DNA of 13,640 nt from Candidatus Bipolaricaulota bacterium (GCA_021159105.1 JAGGSM010000158.1:1-13640); one strand, 5' to 3'; positions 1 through 7,947 are shown, numbered from the stretch's first letter. Notes: a model not told the origin generated them from the sequence alone. Numbers and translations are program-made.

Positions 1-1
1 G

Positions 2-2077
2 TTGAGTATCGAGCCCAGCCTGGAAGAGATACAAGGATCCCTGGAGAGGGGAGAGACAGCGCGCTACGTGATCAGCAGGGTCGGCGCTGACGGTGGCGAG
101 CGGTGGGAGGAGGTGATCGAGGTACCGATCACCTATCGCGGAAGGAGGGCCAGCCTCTCGATCAACCGGGACATCACCGAGACCAAGCGGGTCGAAGAGG
201 AACTGTTGCTAACGCGCGAACAGTGGCGGGCCCAGTACAAGGCGAGCCCGCTGCCGACCATAACCTGGCGCCACGTGGACGGGGACTTCGAGCTGGTGGA
301 GTACAACGATGCAATGCGCGAAATGACCGGAGGGAAGATCGGCTCCTTCGTCGGTGATCGGGCGAGTGAGATGTACCCCGAGCAACCTGAGATCGGCGCG
401 GGGATGCTGGAGTGCTATCGCACCCATCGCTCGCTGCAGGGGGAGATGGAGCATCGCTTCATCACAACTGGCGAGGTCCGTACGCTGTGGGTGACGACCG
501 GGTACGTCCCCCCGGATCTCGTGCTCATACACGCGGCCGATATCTCCGAGCGCAAGAGGATTGAGCGCGAGCTGCGCGACGTCAACGATCACCTGAAGAG
601 GATTCTCGACACGATGGGAGAAGGCGTTGTCGTCCTCGATGCCGAGGGGAGGATGACGCAGCTGAACAGGAGCGCCTGCCAGCTGTTCGGCGTCGGTGAT
701 GATGATATGCTGGGAAAGGACTATTCAGCATGGACCCACCCCGACTTCCGCGAGCTGATGGCGCGCGAGCAACGGGCGCGCAGGGACGGCGCACGCTCTT
801 CTTACGACACGATGTTCGTGCGGCCAGATGGTACATCCTTCTGGGCACACATCATCGCTGTTCCGATCATCGACGACAGTGGCGAGTACCGTGGATCGGT
901 CGGTTGCCTGAGGGATGTGACCCAGGAGAAGCGGGCTCTTGAGCAACTGCGACAGCTGCATTCGTTCAATGAGGAGCTGATAAGGACTGCCGGTGTCTGG
1001 ATCAGCGTGACCGACGGAGAGGGAAAGGTTTCTCTGTGGAACGACAAGGCAGAGGAGATCACCGGCTACTCACGCGATGAAGTGTTGGGAAGCGACCGTA
1101 TCTGGGAACTCCTGTTCTCGGATGAGGAGTACCGAAGAGCTCTGCGAGGAAGGCATGATGCCAAGAGCGCGGACAAGGGCGCTCTGCGGGAGATTGAGAC
1201 GGTGATCCGCTGCAGGAGCGGGGAGGAGCGGACGATCCACTGGTACGGAAGACGCCGCTACGATTCAGACGGGGAGCAGGCAGGATGGATCCTTGCTGGG
1301 CACGATGTAACAGAGGCCAAGCACAACCTGCAGCGTCTGCGCGACTACGCTGCCCAGGTGGAGCGGCTGAGCAGCGAGAAGACGAGATTCTTGAGCGTTG
1401 CCTCGCACGAGCTACGAACTCCCCTGACGATCATCTCGGGGTACATCGACCTCCTCTCCGAGGAAGGGCTCGCGCCGGATCAGAGGGAGAAGATAGAGCG
1501 GGTTCAGGCGCAGTTGGAGCATCTGGCGAGATTGATCGGGGATCTGCTCAGCGTATCGCGCATCGATCAAGGGAGGAGTGATCTTTCCCCGTCGCACGTC
1601 GATCTCGTCGAGCTGACGGATGAGGCAGTGGCCTCGCTGATGAACACTGCGAGGGACAAGGGGCTGAAGATACTGGTCAACAAGAGCGCTCCGCAGGTGG
1701 CAGCGTATGCGGATAGACGTGCTGTCATGCAGATCATCACCAATCTCCTGCAGAACGCCATCAGCTACACCCCCAGTGGCGGAACGGTGGAAGTGTACAT
1801 CTCCCCCTGCGAGGGGAGAGGAAAGATAGTGGTCGCGGACACGGGGATCGGAATTGTCGATGAGGAGCGCGAGCTGATATTCGGGGAATTCCACCGCACA
1901 GAGCGGGCGCGCAGGCTGCAGGCGGATGGGAATGGGCTCGGCCTGTCGATCGTCAAGCGCCTGGTCGAAGAGATGAGGGGAAAAGTGTGGGTGAACAGCG
2001 ATGGAGAAGGGAAGGGGAGCACGTTCACCGTCCTCCTTCCAGGCGATGAATCGACGCGGAGGCGAGAGGGGATATGA
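2..2077 (+). CDS. Multi-PAS sensor histidine kinase (5' end cut by window)
   Basis: This is the sensor of a two-component pair; it should autophosphorylate on histidine and pass the phosphate to the regulator encoded next. The visible 691 residues hold the C-terminal half of a first PAS domain (about 1-62, ending in a DITE PAC motif), three further PAS/PAC units (about 72-187, 193-320 and 325-445), a HisKA dimerisation helix with H-box SHELRTPL (phosphoacceptor His469) and an HATPase_c domain. In the ATPase domain the N-box NLLQNA (Asn581/Asn585), DTGIG (Asp613) and GNGLGLSIVK (from Gly643) are intact. No membrane segment is visible, so the PAS domains may sense a cytoplasmic signal, but the N-terminus is missing. 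The TTG at base 2 is probably not the true start because it falls inside a PAS domain. The stop overlaps the regulator's start as ATGA. Confidence 0.95.
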   Translation: MSIEPSLEEIQGSLERGETARYVISRVGADGGERWEEVIEVPITYRGRRASLSINRDITETKRVEEELLLTREQWRAQYKASPLPTITWRHVDGDFELVEYNDAMREMTGGKIGSFVGDRASEMYPEQPEIGAGMLECYRTHRSLQGEMEHRFITTGEVRTLWVTTGYVPPDLVLIHAADISERKRIERELRDVNDHLKRILDTMGEGVVVLDAEGRMTQLNRSACQLFGVGDDDMLGKDYSAWTHPDFRELMAREQRARRDGARSSYDTMFVRPDGTSFWAHIIAVPIIDDSGEYRGSVGCLRDVTQEKRALEQLRQLHSFNEELIRTAGVWISVTDGEGKVSLWNDKAEEITGYSRDEVLGSDRIWELLFSDEEYRRALRGRHDAKSADKGALREIETVIRCRSGEERTIHWYGRRRYDSDGEQAGWILAGHDVTEAKHNLQRLRDYAAQVERLSSEKTRFLSVASHELRTPLTIISGYIDLLSEEGLAPDQREKIERVQAQLEHLARLIGDLLSVSRIDQGRSDLSPSHVDLVELTDEAVASLMNTARDKGLKILVNKSAPQVAAYADRRAVMQIITNLLQNAISYTPSGGTVEVYISPCEGRGKIVVADTGIGIVDEERELIFGEFHRTERARRLQADGNGLGLSIVKRLVEEMRGKVWVNSDGEGKGSTFTVLLPGDESTRRREGI

Positions 2078-2730
2078 GGCTCCTGATCTGTGAGGACGAG
2101 CCGGACATCGCTGAGATCCTCTCAGCATCCCTGAGGGTCGAGGGGCACGAGGTGAGAAGAGTTGCCAGTGGGGAGGAGGCGGTGAAGCTGTTCGAGGAAT
2201 ACTCCCCCAACCTCGTCCTTCTGGACATCAAGCTTCCGGGGATGAACGGATGGGACGTATTGGACTGGATCCGCGAGCGCAGCGACTGCCCGGTGATCAT
2301 CCTCACCGCCTACGGGCGGGTCGCCGACAAGGTGCGCGGCCTCAACCGCGGTGCGGATGACTACATCGATAAGCCATTCAAGCTTGCCGAGGTCAGGGCG
2401 CGCGTCGCCGCTGTGCTCCGTCGTGCCGCGTGTGTAGGGGAGAGAAACACGCTGCAGATCGATGATGATCGCAAGCTCGTCCTCCTGCGCGGAAGGGAGA
2501 TCGCACTCTCCCCAAAGGAGTATGCGCTGGTCAGACTCCTCGCCTCAGAGAGGGGAAAAGTCTTCTCGTCCGAGGAGATCATCGCTGAGCTGTGGCCAAA
2601 GAAGCGATATGCCACGCAGCAAGATGTGCAGAAGTACGTCTACCTCCTGCGCAAGAAGCTGGAGGACGATCCGGCCAGACCGAAGATCCTGCTTACGGTG
2701 CGCGGCTTCGGGTACAGACTGGCGGGCTAG
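2074..2730 (+). CDS. OmpR/PhoB-family response regulator
   Basis: This DNA-binding regulator (218 residues, usual for the family) is the partner of the upstream histidine kinase. The receiver domain (about 1-115) has the acidic pocket Glu7/Asp8, phosphoacceptor Asp51 in LVLLDIKLPG, Thr78 and Lys100 in the KPF motif. The C-terminal winged helix (about 124-218) carries the typical SPKEYALVRLL and VYLLRKKLEDD stretches and ends in VRGFGYRL. The ATG lies inside the kinase stop (ATGA), with GAGAGGGG just upstream, so the two genes are translationally coupled. The next gene is convergent and only 7 bases separate the two stop codons. Target genes cannot be read from the window. Confidence 0.96.
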   Translation: MRLLICEDEPDIAEILSASLRVEGHEVRRVASGEEAVKLFEEYSPNLVLLDIKLPGMNGWDVLDWIRERSDCPVIILTAYGRVADKVRGLNRGADDYIDKPFKLAEVRARVAAVLRRAACVGERNTLQIDDDRKLVLLRGREIALSPKEYALVRLLASERGKVFSSEEIIAELWPKKRYATQQDVQKYVYLLRKKLEDDPARPKILLTVRGFGYRLAG

Positions 2731-2737
2731 GGCGGAG

Positions 2738-5272
2738 CTACTCCGATATCGTTATCGTGCTCGAGGCGGAGGAGAGAGCTCCATCATCGTCGATGACGAC
2801 CAGGCGCACGGCATAAGTGCCAGCGGAAGCGTAGGCATGGATCGGATTGTGAACATCCCCGCCATCGCAACCTCCAGAGCTTCCGGGACAGAACGTTCCA
2901 TCCCCGAAGTCCCATGCAACATGCACGATCCTGCCGTGGGTACTCATGTCGTACGAGCGATCGTGGAACGTCACTCGATCGCCAACGTGCGCCCCGGTGG
3001 GAGGGTCGAATACGGCGACGGGCATGGCGTTTGTCACGCTGAGCGTCTTCGTGCACGATGCGGACGCCTCTCCATCGTCATCGGTGACGGTGAGGCTGAC
3101 CTCATAGGTGCCATCGTCGGGGAAGGTGTGATGAGGATCCTTCTCCGTCGAAGTTGTCCCGTCCCCAAAGCTCCACTCCCAGGAGGTTATCGTCCCATCC
3201 GCGTCGCTCGACGCGTCGCTGAAGACTACCTCATCTGCGTCCGTTGGCGCGTTCGGGGAGAAGGTGAACGAGGAGCAGGGAGGCCGGTCGTGCACGATGA
3301 TCGTAACCTGGTTGGACAAGGCCGTTGCGCCGCTGTCATCGACCACCTGCAGCCGTACCTTGTAGGTGCCGTTCTCCGGGTAGGTGGTGGTGACGCTGGG
3401 GCTGGTGGTCTCACGCTCGAATTTTCCGTCCCCATCTAGGTCCCAGTGGTAGGAGACGATCTTCCCAGCGCGCACGGGATCCTTGTCGTCCTGTGACTTC
3501 GATCCATCGAACATGACCGTGTCACCTGTTGCTACCTCGCTCTTCCCCTCAGCCCCGTTCGCTGTGACGTGAGCGGTTGGAGGGATGTTCGCAACGCTGA
3601 TCTGTGATGAGATGGTCGCTTGCGATCCGTTGTCGTCTGTCACTGTCAGGCTTGCCGAGTATGTCCCCACGGCATTGTAGGCGTGCTGAGGGGACTCTTC
3701 GCTCGAAGAAGCCCCGTCTCCGAAGTCCCATCGCCAGGAGGAGATCGTTCCGTCATCGTCGTGCGATTGATCGGTGAACTGCACGGCCTCTGCCTGCTTC
3801 GGATAGAAGTTGGAGACCTGAAAGGCCGGCGTTGGAGGGTAGTTGACTTCTATCTCCGCCACGAACGGAAGGGAGCTAACCCCGCAATCATCGGTCACTT
3901 GGAGCGCCACCCTGTGCGTCCCGCCATGCGGGAACGAGAGGCTCGCTGTTGGGAGGGTCGATGTGTAGTCGATGCTCCCGTTGTCTCCCATGTCCCAGGC
4001 GTATGATGCGATCGATCCATCGCGGTCGAACGACCCCGAAGCATCGAAGATGACCTGCGAACCGACGTTCGGAATATCGTCGGGGAAGGTGTAGCTTGCG
4101 ACAGGGGCGATCGACTCTATCCTGAGCGAGCGCGTCTGATAAGCGTGCTCGCCTCTGTCGTCCGTCACATCGAGGCCCACGACGTAGTCCCCGCAATGCA
4201 CATATGTGTGCGATGGGGATTGCTGCGAGCTTGTTGTTCCGTCTCCGAAGTCCCACTCTCGGGATACGATCTCTCCGTCCGGATCGTACGACTCATCGAT
4301 GAACAGTAACGGATCGAGGCTCTGCAGAACGCGCCTTCCCTGCTGGGAGCGAACGCTGAAATCGGCGCACGGAAGGGTGTTTGCGATCACGCGCAGTTCC
4401 TTCACCGCGTGTGCGACTCCCCCTCGATCGTCCCCCACGGTGAGGAGGATGGAGTAGCTGCCCGTTTGGACGTAGGTGTGGCTGAACGTCTGCCCGCGCC
4501 CAATTGCCCCGTCGTCGAAGTTCCAAGCATAGTAGGAAACTGACGTGCTTGGGTCCACGGAAGCGTCCGCCGCGAAGTGCACCGCCTCATCAGGGTGCGC
4601 TGGATCGGGGGTGAAGGTGAACGACGCCTGTGGAGGGGTGTAGGAGAGCGAGTTCCTCTCCCCCGGTGTTCCGTAGCAGCAGCCATCAGCGCTTCTCTTC
4701 TGAGCACTCCCCCAGTTATCCGGGCTATCTGGCCCGTTTTCGTCGATCCTCTCCATTGCGTGAGGGGTATCTCCCGCGCTCCCAGCCGGCCATGCTCCCC
4801 CCTGTGCGTTTGCGCTGTCCACTTCCTCTCCCGCTGCATCGTACAGGTGCAGGCCCTCGCCGCCGTCGCGCAGCGCCCCCGTGTACGTCAGGATGCCATC
4901 GCCGCTTGGCCGGCCCTCTGCTCGGTGAAGGACGATGTAGCTGTGAGGATCTATCGATCCGGAGAGGCTTATGTCCGGGGTCCCGTCGGATGAGACGAGC
5001 CGCCACCCTGAGAGGTCGATCGTGGAATCGGTCGAGTTGTAGAGTTCTATCCACTCTGCCGTTGGGTTATCGGCACTTCCCGCCCAGGCGATCTCGCTGA
5101 TCGTCACCCCGCGTCCGGCCGCGAACACGGACAGGAAGAGGGCGGGAATGATAATCAAGCTGACTAATAGGCTCTTCTTCAGTCCCCTGTAGGGGGTGAT
5201 TCCCCGCTTTGTTGGGGCGTTCTCATTACGAAGCCTCTTGACAGTCCGTCCGCTTGCGGCGGGGTAATTCAT
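2738..5272 (-). CDS. Secreted lamin-tail plus seven-PKD-domain protein
   Basis: An 844-residue exported protein, probably for surface binding or adhesion; no enzyme domain is visible. A hydrophobic export segment follows KKS at residues 32-34 (SLLVSLIIIPALFLSVFAAG). A lamin-tail domain follows (about 57-200; EIAWAGS, AEWIELYN, IDLSGWRL). Seven PKD domains come next at about 214-295, 302-385, 389-476, 480-560, 564-660, 665-746 and 750-843, most with a W(D/N/S)FGDG-type motif and a (T/V)(V/D)DD(R/D/N)G end. There is no C-terminal anchor or sorting signal. The start ATG has a strong GGAGGGAGAA ribosome site. Oddly, residues 2-31 are encoded by the antisense of a repeated element (5180-5269). Removing those 90 bases rejoins the ribosome site and ATG to AAG-AAG-AGC, giving the standard signal peptide MKKSLLVSLII. 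The present N-terminus is thus probably an insertion-derived extension. Confidence 0.9.
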   Translation of the reverse strand: MNYPAASGRTVKRLRNENAPTKRGITPYRGLKKSLLVSLIIIPALFLSVFAAGRGVTISEIAWAGSADNPTAEWIELYNSTDSTIDLSGWRLVSSDGTPDISLSGSIDPHSYIVLHRAEGRPSGDGILTYTGALRDGGEGLHLYDAAGEEVDSANAQGGAWPAGSAGDTPHAMERIDENGPDSPDNWGSAQKRSADGCCYGTPGERNSLSYTPPQASFTFTPDPAHPDEAVHFAADASVDPSTSVSYYAWNFDDGAIGRGQTFSHTYVQTGSYSILLTVGDDRGGVAHAVKELRVIANTLPCADFSVRSQQGRRVLQSLDPLLFIDESYDPDGEIVSREWDFGDGTTSSQQSPSHTYVHCGDYVVGLDVTDDRGEHAYQTRSLRIESIAPVASYTFPDDIPNVGSQVIFDASGSFDRDGSIASYAWDMGDNGSIDYTSTLPTASLSFPHGGTHRVALQVTDDCGVSSLPFVAEIEVNYPPTPAFQVSNFYPKQAEAVQFTDQSHDDDGTISSWRWDFGDGASSSEESPQHAYNAVGTYSASLTVTDDNGSQATISSQISVANIPPTAHVTANGAEGKSEVATGDTVMFDGSKSQDDKDPVRAGKIVSYHWDLDGDGKFERETTSPSVTTTYPENGTYKVRLQVVDDSGATALSNQVTIIVHDRPPCSSFTFSPNAPTDADEVVFSDASSDADGTITSWEWSFGDGTTSTEKDPHHTFPDDGTYEVSLTVTDDDGEASASCTKTLSVTNAMPVAVFDPPTGAHVGDRVTFHDRSYDMSTHGRIVHVAWDFGDGTFCPGSSGGCDGGDVHNPIHAYASAGTYAVRLVVIDDDGALSSASSTITISE

Positions 5273-5274
5273 TT
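5180..5274 (+). repeat. Structured repeat copy A, inserted at the PKD gene start
   Basis: This copy matches copy B (5329-5422) at about 74 of 95 aligned positions by hand count, in the same orientation, with one single-base gap. On the plus strand it runs from a CCCCTGTAGGGG hairpin, through a CCCCGC...GGGGCG block and the conserved TTACGAAGC, to a CCGCTTGCGG hairpin and a GGCGGGGTAATTCATTT end. GC-rich hairpins with a terminal ...GGGG-T-(2 nt)-TTCA resemble right ends of IS200/IS605-type elements and their associated structured RNAs; this assignment is inference. The sequence just before it is CTTCTTCA and it ends in ATTCA, as expected for insertion 3' of a TTCA-like site without target duplication. 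Confidence 0.75.
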
Positions 5275-5306
5275 CTCCCTCCTCACACAGGCTCCTCTCC
5301 CGATCT

Positions 5307-5316
5307 CATGCGCATG
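5307..5316. promoter_or_regulatory. 10-base perfect palindrome CATGCGCATG
   Basis: CATGCGCATG equals its own reverse complement. It lies between the two repeats, about 35 bases upstream of the PKD gene start, and could be an operator half-site pair or chance. No convincing minus-strand promoter is seen beside it. Confidence 0.2.
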
Positions 5317-5328
5317 GAGCCCAGGATC

Positions 5329-5422
5329 CAATCCCCTGCAGGGGTTGACTCCCCGCCCCTTGGGGCGTGCTTCTTACGAAGCTTCTCGATACACGGTCCG
5401 CTCACGGCGGGGTGGTTCATTT
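5329..5422 (+). repeat. Structured repeat copy B, intergenic
   Basis: Second copy of the ~95-base repeat, lying in the divergent intergenic region before the glycosylase gene. The CCCCTGCAGGGG hairpin is a perfect 12-base palindrome. GCCCCTTGGGGC is another hairpin, and the copy ends CGGCGGGGTGGTTCATTT. Differences from copy A fall mostly in loops and linkers, while GC stems and the TTACGAAGC block are kept, which suggests structure matters. No transposase gene is nearby, so if mobile it is non-autonomous. A plus-strand frame through this copy leads into the glycosylase but is not its real start. Confidence 0.72.
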
Positions 5423-5468
5423 ACCAGAATACCACTTACCTTGATGCCAGACAAGTCCAGCCTGCAGG

Positions 5469-5497
5469 TTGCTGATCTCCGGTATTGTCTGCATAAT
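5469..5497 (+). promoter_or_regulatory. Sigma-70-like promoter of the glycosylase gene
   Basis: TTGCTG (5469-5474), a 17-base spacer and CATAAT (5492-5497). Transcription would begin near 5504, about 30 bases before the GGGGAGGAG ribosome site and ATG of the Fpg/Nei gene, and downstream of repeat copy B. Confidence 0.6.
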
Positions 5498-5533
5498 GGG
5501 CTTGCTGAGGGCGTACGAAGAGGGGAGGAGCGC

Positions 5534-6352
5534 ATGCCAGAATTACCGGATCTTGAAGTGCTGAAGGAGGTGCTGGCATCACGCATCTTGGGCCGCGAGA
5601 TCGATAGCGCGCGAGCGCTTCGGCCGGGGATAGTGAAGACCGCCTCGCCGATGATCAATTCCCTTTCAGGAAGAGCGTTCTCTTCGGTTTCCCGCCGTGG
5701 CAAGTATCTGATCCTGACCGTCGAGCCGCGCTTCCACCTCGTCGTCCACCTCATGGTCGCCGGCCGCTTCGTCCTCTGCAGGGGTGGGACTAAGATCACC
5801 AAGGCCACCGGTCTGCAGATAGCGTTCGCGGACGGAGAGGACCTGCGGCTGATCGAGAACGGGCCGATCAAGCTGGCGAAGGTGCATGCGGTGGAGGATC
5901 CGCTCGATGTGGAGGGGGTCGCTTCCGCTGGGGTGGAGCCGCTGTCACCTGATTTCACCGTACAGCTGCTCAAGGATCTTGGCCGCGGAAGAAGGTGCCA
6001 CGTGAAGAAGCTGTTGACCGATCAGCGCGCGATCGCCGGCATCGGAAGTGCGTACGCCGATGAGATCATGTTCGCCTCTCACCTATCACCGGTGCGCTAC
6101 GTGAGCACCCTGTCGGATGACGAGTTCGTGCGCCTGCACGATGCCACTATCAGCGTGTTGAGCGAGGCGATAGAGGAGATCAGGAATAGGATCGGCGATA
6201 GCCTGTTCACCGATGACATACGCGACTTCCTGGCGGTCTACAAGCGCACCGGAGAGCCGTGCCCGATCTGTGGGGCGAAGATCGCCGAGATCCGCTATGC
6301 CAACACGCGCACCTACTACTGCCCGGTCTGCCAGGGTGGCGAGGGAAAGTGA
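5534..6352 (+). CDS. Formamidopyrimidine-DNA glycosylase / endonuclease VIII family (Fpg/Nei)
   Basis: A base-excision-repair glycosylase with AP-lyase activity that removes oxidised bases. The 272 residues match the family length. The catalytic N-terminus after Met removal is PELPDLEVL (Pro2 Schiff base, Glu3). Lys57 in RRGKYLIL matches the conserved lysine. A helix-two-turn-helix is visible (KKLLTDQRAIAGIGSAYADEI), and the C-terminus has a zinc finger of two CxxC pairs (CPICG and CPVC). ATG 5534 was chosen because MPELP is the obligatory start of the family and GGGGAGGAG precedes it; upstream in-frame sequence belongs to repeat B. Substrate choice between 8-oxoguanine (MutM) and pyrimidine lesions (Nei) cannot be decided by eye, so no symbol is given. 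It converges with the aminotransferase gene. Confidence 0.93.
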   Translation: MPELPDLEVLKEVLASRILGREIDSARALRPGIVKTASPMINSLSGRAFSSVSRRGKYLILTVEPRFHLVVHLMVAGRFVLCRGGTKITKATGLQIAFADGEDLRLIENGPIKLAKVHAVEDPLDVEGVASAGVEPLSPDFTVQLLKDLGRGRRCHVKKLLTDQRAIAGIGSAYADEIMFASHLSPVRYVSTLSDDEFVRLHDATISVLSEAIEEIRNRIGDSLFTDDIRDFLAVYKRTGEPCPICGAKIAEIRYANTRTYYCPVCQGGEGK

Positions 6353-6397
6353 GCTGTAGGCAGTGCTCCTCTTTCGTGTGCTGAGCCGATCTACAGC
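6353..6397. terminator. Possible bidirectional terminator between convergent genes
   Basis: GCTGTAG (6353-6359) and CTACAGC (6391-6397) form a perfect 7-base inverted repeat around a 31-base loop spanning the gap between the glycosylase and aminotransferase stops. The long loop and lack of a T-run make this weak. Confidence 0.2.
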
Positions 6398-7572
6398 CTG
6401 GAGATGAAGGAAACGATCTGGTCGATCTCCTCCTCCGTGTTGAAGAAGTGCACGGAGAGGCGCAATCCGCCCCCGCGCGGGTGAGCGACGATCCTCTCCT
6501 CCTCCAGCTTCTGTCTCAGCTTTGCGACCTCCTGCTGCTTTGAGAGGTTGTAGGGGACGCTCACCGTGATTATCCCCGCGCGCTTCCGCGGATCAGTCGA
6601 CGAGATAATCCCTATCCCTGCCCCTCGCAGCCGTTCGATCAGGTAGCCCACGAGCTGTGTGATCCTCTCTTCGATCGATTCACTCCCCAACTCGAGTATG
6701 TACGAGAGGGAAGAGGCGAACCCTTTGATCGCGATCGGGGAGAGGCCTTCCCTCTGAAAGCGGCGCGCGTTCTTGCGCAGCGGTGCGTCCTCGATCGCAT
6801 ATTCGGCCCCGGAGATGAGGGCCTGCCAAACCGTATCGTGTGCATTGACAGTGATATCCTCGTAGTCGATCGTCGCTGGCTCCAGGCTCTCGGCGAGGTC
6901 GCTCCTGATGTAGGCAAACCCCGATCCGAGCGGGCCGCACAGCCACTTCTCTCCGCCCACTGCCAGGACATCTATCCCCATCTCTTCTACATCGACCGGT
7001 AGGACTCCGAGCGACTGGCTGGCGTCCACGCAGATCAGCCCTCCCTTTCTGTGCACCTCTTCCGATAGTGAGGGGATATCGTTTCGCATTCCGTTGGCGT
7101 AGGCCACGTGACTGACCGCCAGAACGCGCGTCTTCTTGTCGATCGCCGCTGTCACCTCGGAGAGAGGGAGGGATCCATCCTTCGAGCGCACGACGCGGAT
7201 CTCCAGCCCGTGCTTTTGCGCCTGATGCAGCCAGGGGAAGACGTTCGCCGGATACTCGAGGTCGTTGATGACGATGTTGTCGTGCCGCTTCCACCTGATC
7301 GCACCGGCCAGCAGGTTGATCCCGGAGGAAGTGCTCGTCGTGGCCACGATCTCCTGTGGTGATGAGTTGATGAGCCGCGAAGCGAGATCTCGCACCTCCG
7401 CGATCGGGTCAGCCTCCCACGCAGCAGGGGCGAAATCAACGCGCAGCTCCTTGGAATAGCGCTGCATCGCCACCATCGCCACGCGCGGGAGCGGCCCCAC
7501 ACCGGCCGACCCGAAGAAGACCATCTTGTGGAGAGCGGGGAAATCATTCCGAATTCGTTCAATGTTGTACAT
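6391..7572 (-). CDS. Class V aminotransferase (cysteine desulfurase / isopenicillin-N-epimerase-like)
   Basis: A PLP enzyme of fold type I, 393 residues. Motifs, numbered from the chosen start: TTSTSSGINLL (phosphate-binding region), SHVAYANGMRNDI, VDASQSLG (Asp183, Gln186) and AVGGEKWLCGPLGSGF with Lys209 as the likely PLP Schiff-base lysine. The C-terminal domain ends with RLSVHFFNTEEEIDQ. The usual SufS/IscS active-site cysteine loop is not recognisable, so sulfur transfer is not assured; a role as an amino-acid lyase or epimerase-like enzyme is equally possible. The ATG at 7572 was preferred over one 15 codons upstream because GGAGGAG stands 3 bases before it and homology begins at MYNIERIRNDFPAL. 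It is divergent from the alkyltransferase-like gene, with 55 bases between starts. Confidence 0.88.
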   Translation of the reverse strand: MYNIERIRNDFPALHKMVFFGSAGVGPLPRVAMVAMQRYSKELRVDFAPAAWEADPIAEVRDLASRLINSSPQEIVATTSTSSGINLLAGAIRWKRHDNIVINDLEYPANVFPWLHQAQKHGLEIRVVRSKDGSLPLSEVTAAIDKKTRVLAVSHVAYANGMRNDIPSLSEEVHRKGGLICVDASQSLGVLPVDVEEMGIDVLAVGGEKWLCGPLGSGFAYIRSDLAESLEPATIDYEDITVNAHDTVWQALISGAEYAIEDAPLRKNARRFQREGLSPIAIKGFASSLSYILELGSESIEERITQLVGYLIERLRGAGIGIISSTDPRKRAGIITVSVPYNLSKQQEVAKLRQKLEEERIVAHPRGGGLRLSVHFFNTEEEIDQIVSFISRL

Positions 7573-7627
7573 ATGCTCCTCCGATAGTACTCTACCCCCT
7601 ACGGGCTTATTACGCAATGGAGGAAGC

Positions 7628-7936
7628 GTGAAACACGGACTGTATCAGGACATATACGATGTCATCCGGAAGATTCCCTCCGGGAGAGTGGCGACCTACG
7701 GACAGGTAGCCTACATAATCGGCCGGCCCGGGTATGCCCGGCAGGTGGGATGGGCTCTGGCAGCGCTGCGAAATGATCGAATCGGAGAGCCAGTCCCCTG
7801 GCAGAGGGTGGTTAGCGCCAAGGGGGAGGCGCGCATGGGAAGAGAACAGATCGAGCTACTGCAGGGGGAAGGAGTCCAATTCGATGATAGACTGCGCATC
7901 GATCTTGGCGCCTTCGGCTGGGACGGGTTGATCTGA
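7628..7936 (+). CDS. Alkyltransferase-like protein (ATL, MGMT-like without catalytic cysteine)
   Basis: A 102-residue protein with the DNA-binding domain of O6-alkylguanine-DNA alkyltransferase. Motifs are IPSGRVATYGQVA (Tyr24), YARQVGWAL (Arg38, the arginine finger that flips the base) and PVPWQRVVSAKG. The PCHRV active site of true alkyltransferases is here PWQRV, so Trp58 replaces the acceptor cysteine. ATL proteins of this kind bind O6-alkylguanine and hand it to nucleotide-excision repair rather than repairing it directly. The GTG start at 7628 is preceded by GGAGG (7619-7623). An earlier in-frame ATG would add 34 residues overlapping the divergent gene and is unlikely. Gln replaces the usual His after Trp. 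It lies close to two other DNA-damage genes. Confidence 0.9.
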   Translation: MKHGLYQDIYDVIRKIPSGRVATYGQVAYIIGRPGYARQVGWALAALRNDRIGEPVPWQRVVSAKGEARMGREQIELLQGEGVQFDDRLRIDLGAFGWDGLI

Positions 7937-7947
7937 TGGATCGTCCC

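Noticed and set aside
1412..2128. 238-codon minus-strand open frame under the histidine kinase
   Set aside because: It is a shadow of the conserved HisKA/HATPase coding region.
2733..2745. CGGAG-CTA-CTCCG hairpin between the regulator and PKD stops
   Set aside because: Only 5 base pairs and no T-run; too weak to call a terminator.
2462..3439. 325-codon plus-strand open frame across the regulator end and the PKD gene
   Set aside because: It is antisense to a clear PKD gene and out of frame with the response regulator; composition is Arg/Ser-rich and no family or ribosome site is seen.
5345..5533. N-terminal extension of the Fpg/Nei gene
   Set aside because: The family must start MPELP for catalysis by Pro2; the extension is translated repeat B and promoter sequence.
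7573..7617. 15-codon N-terminal extension of the aminotransferase
   Set aside because: The internal ATG at 7572 has GGAGGAG directly upstream and homology begins there.
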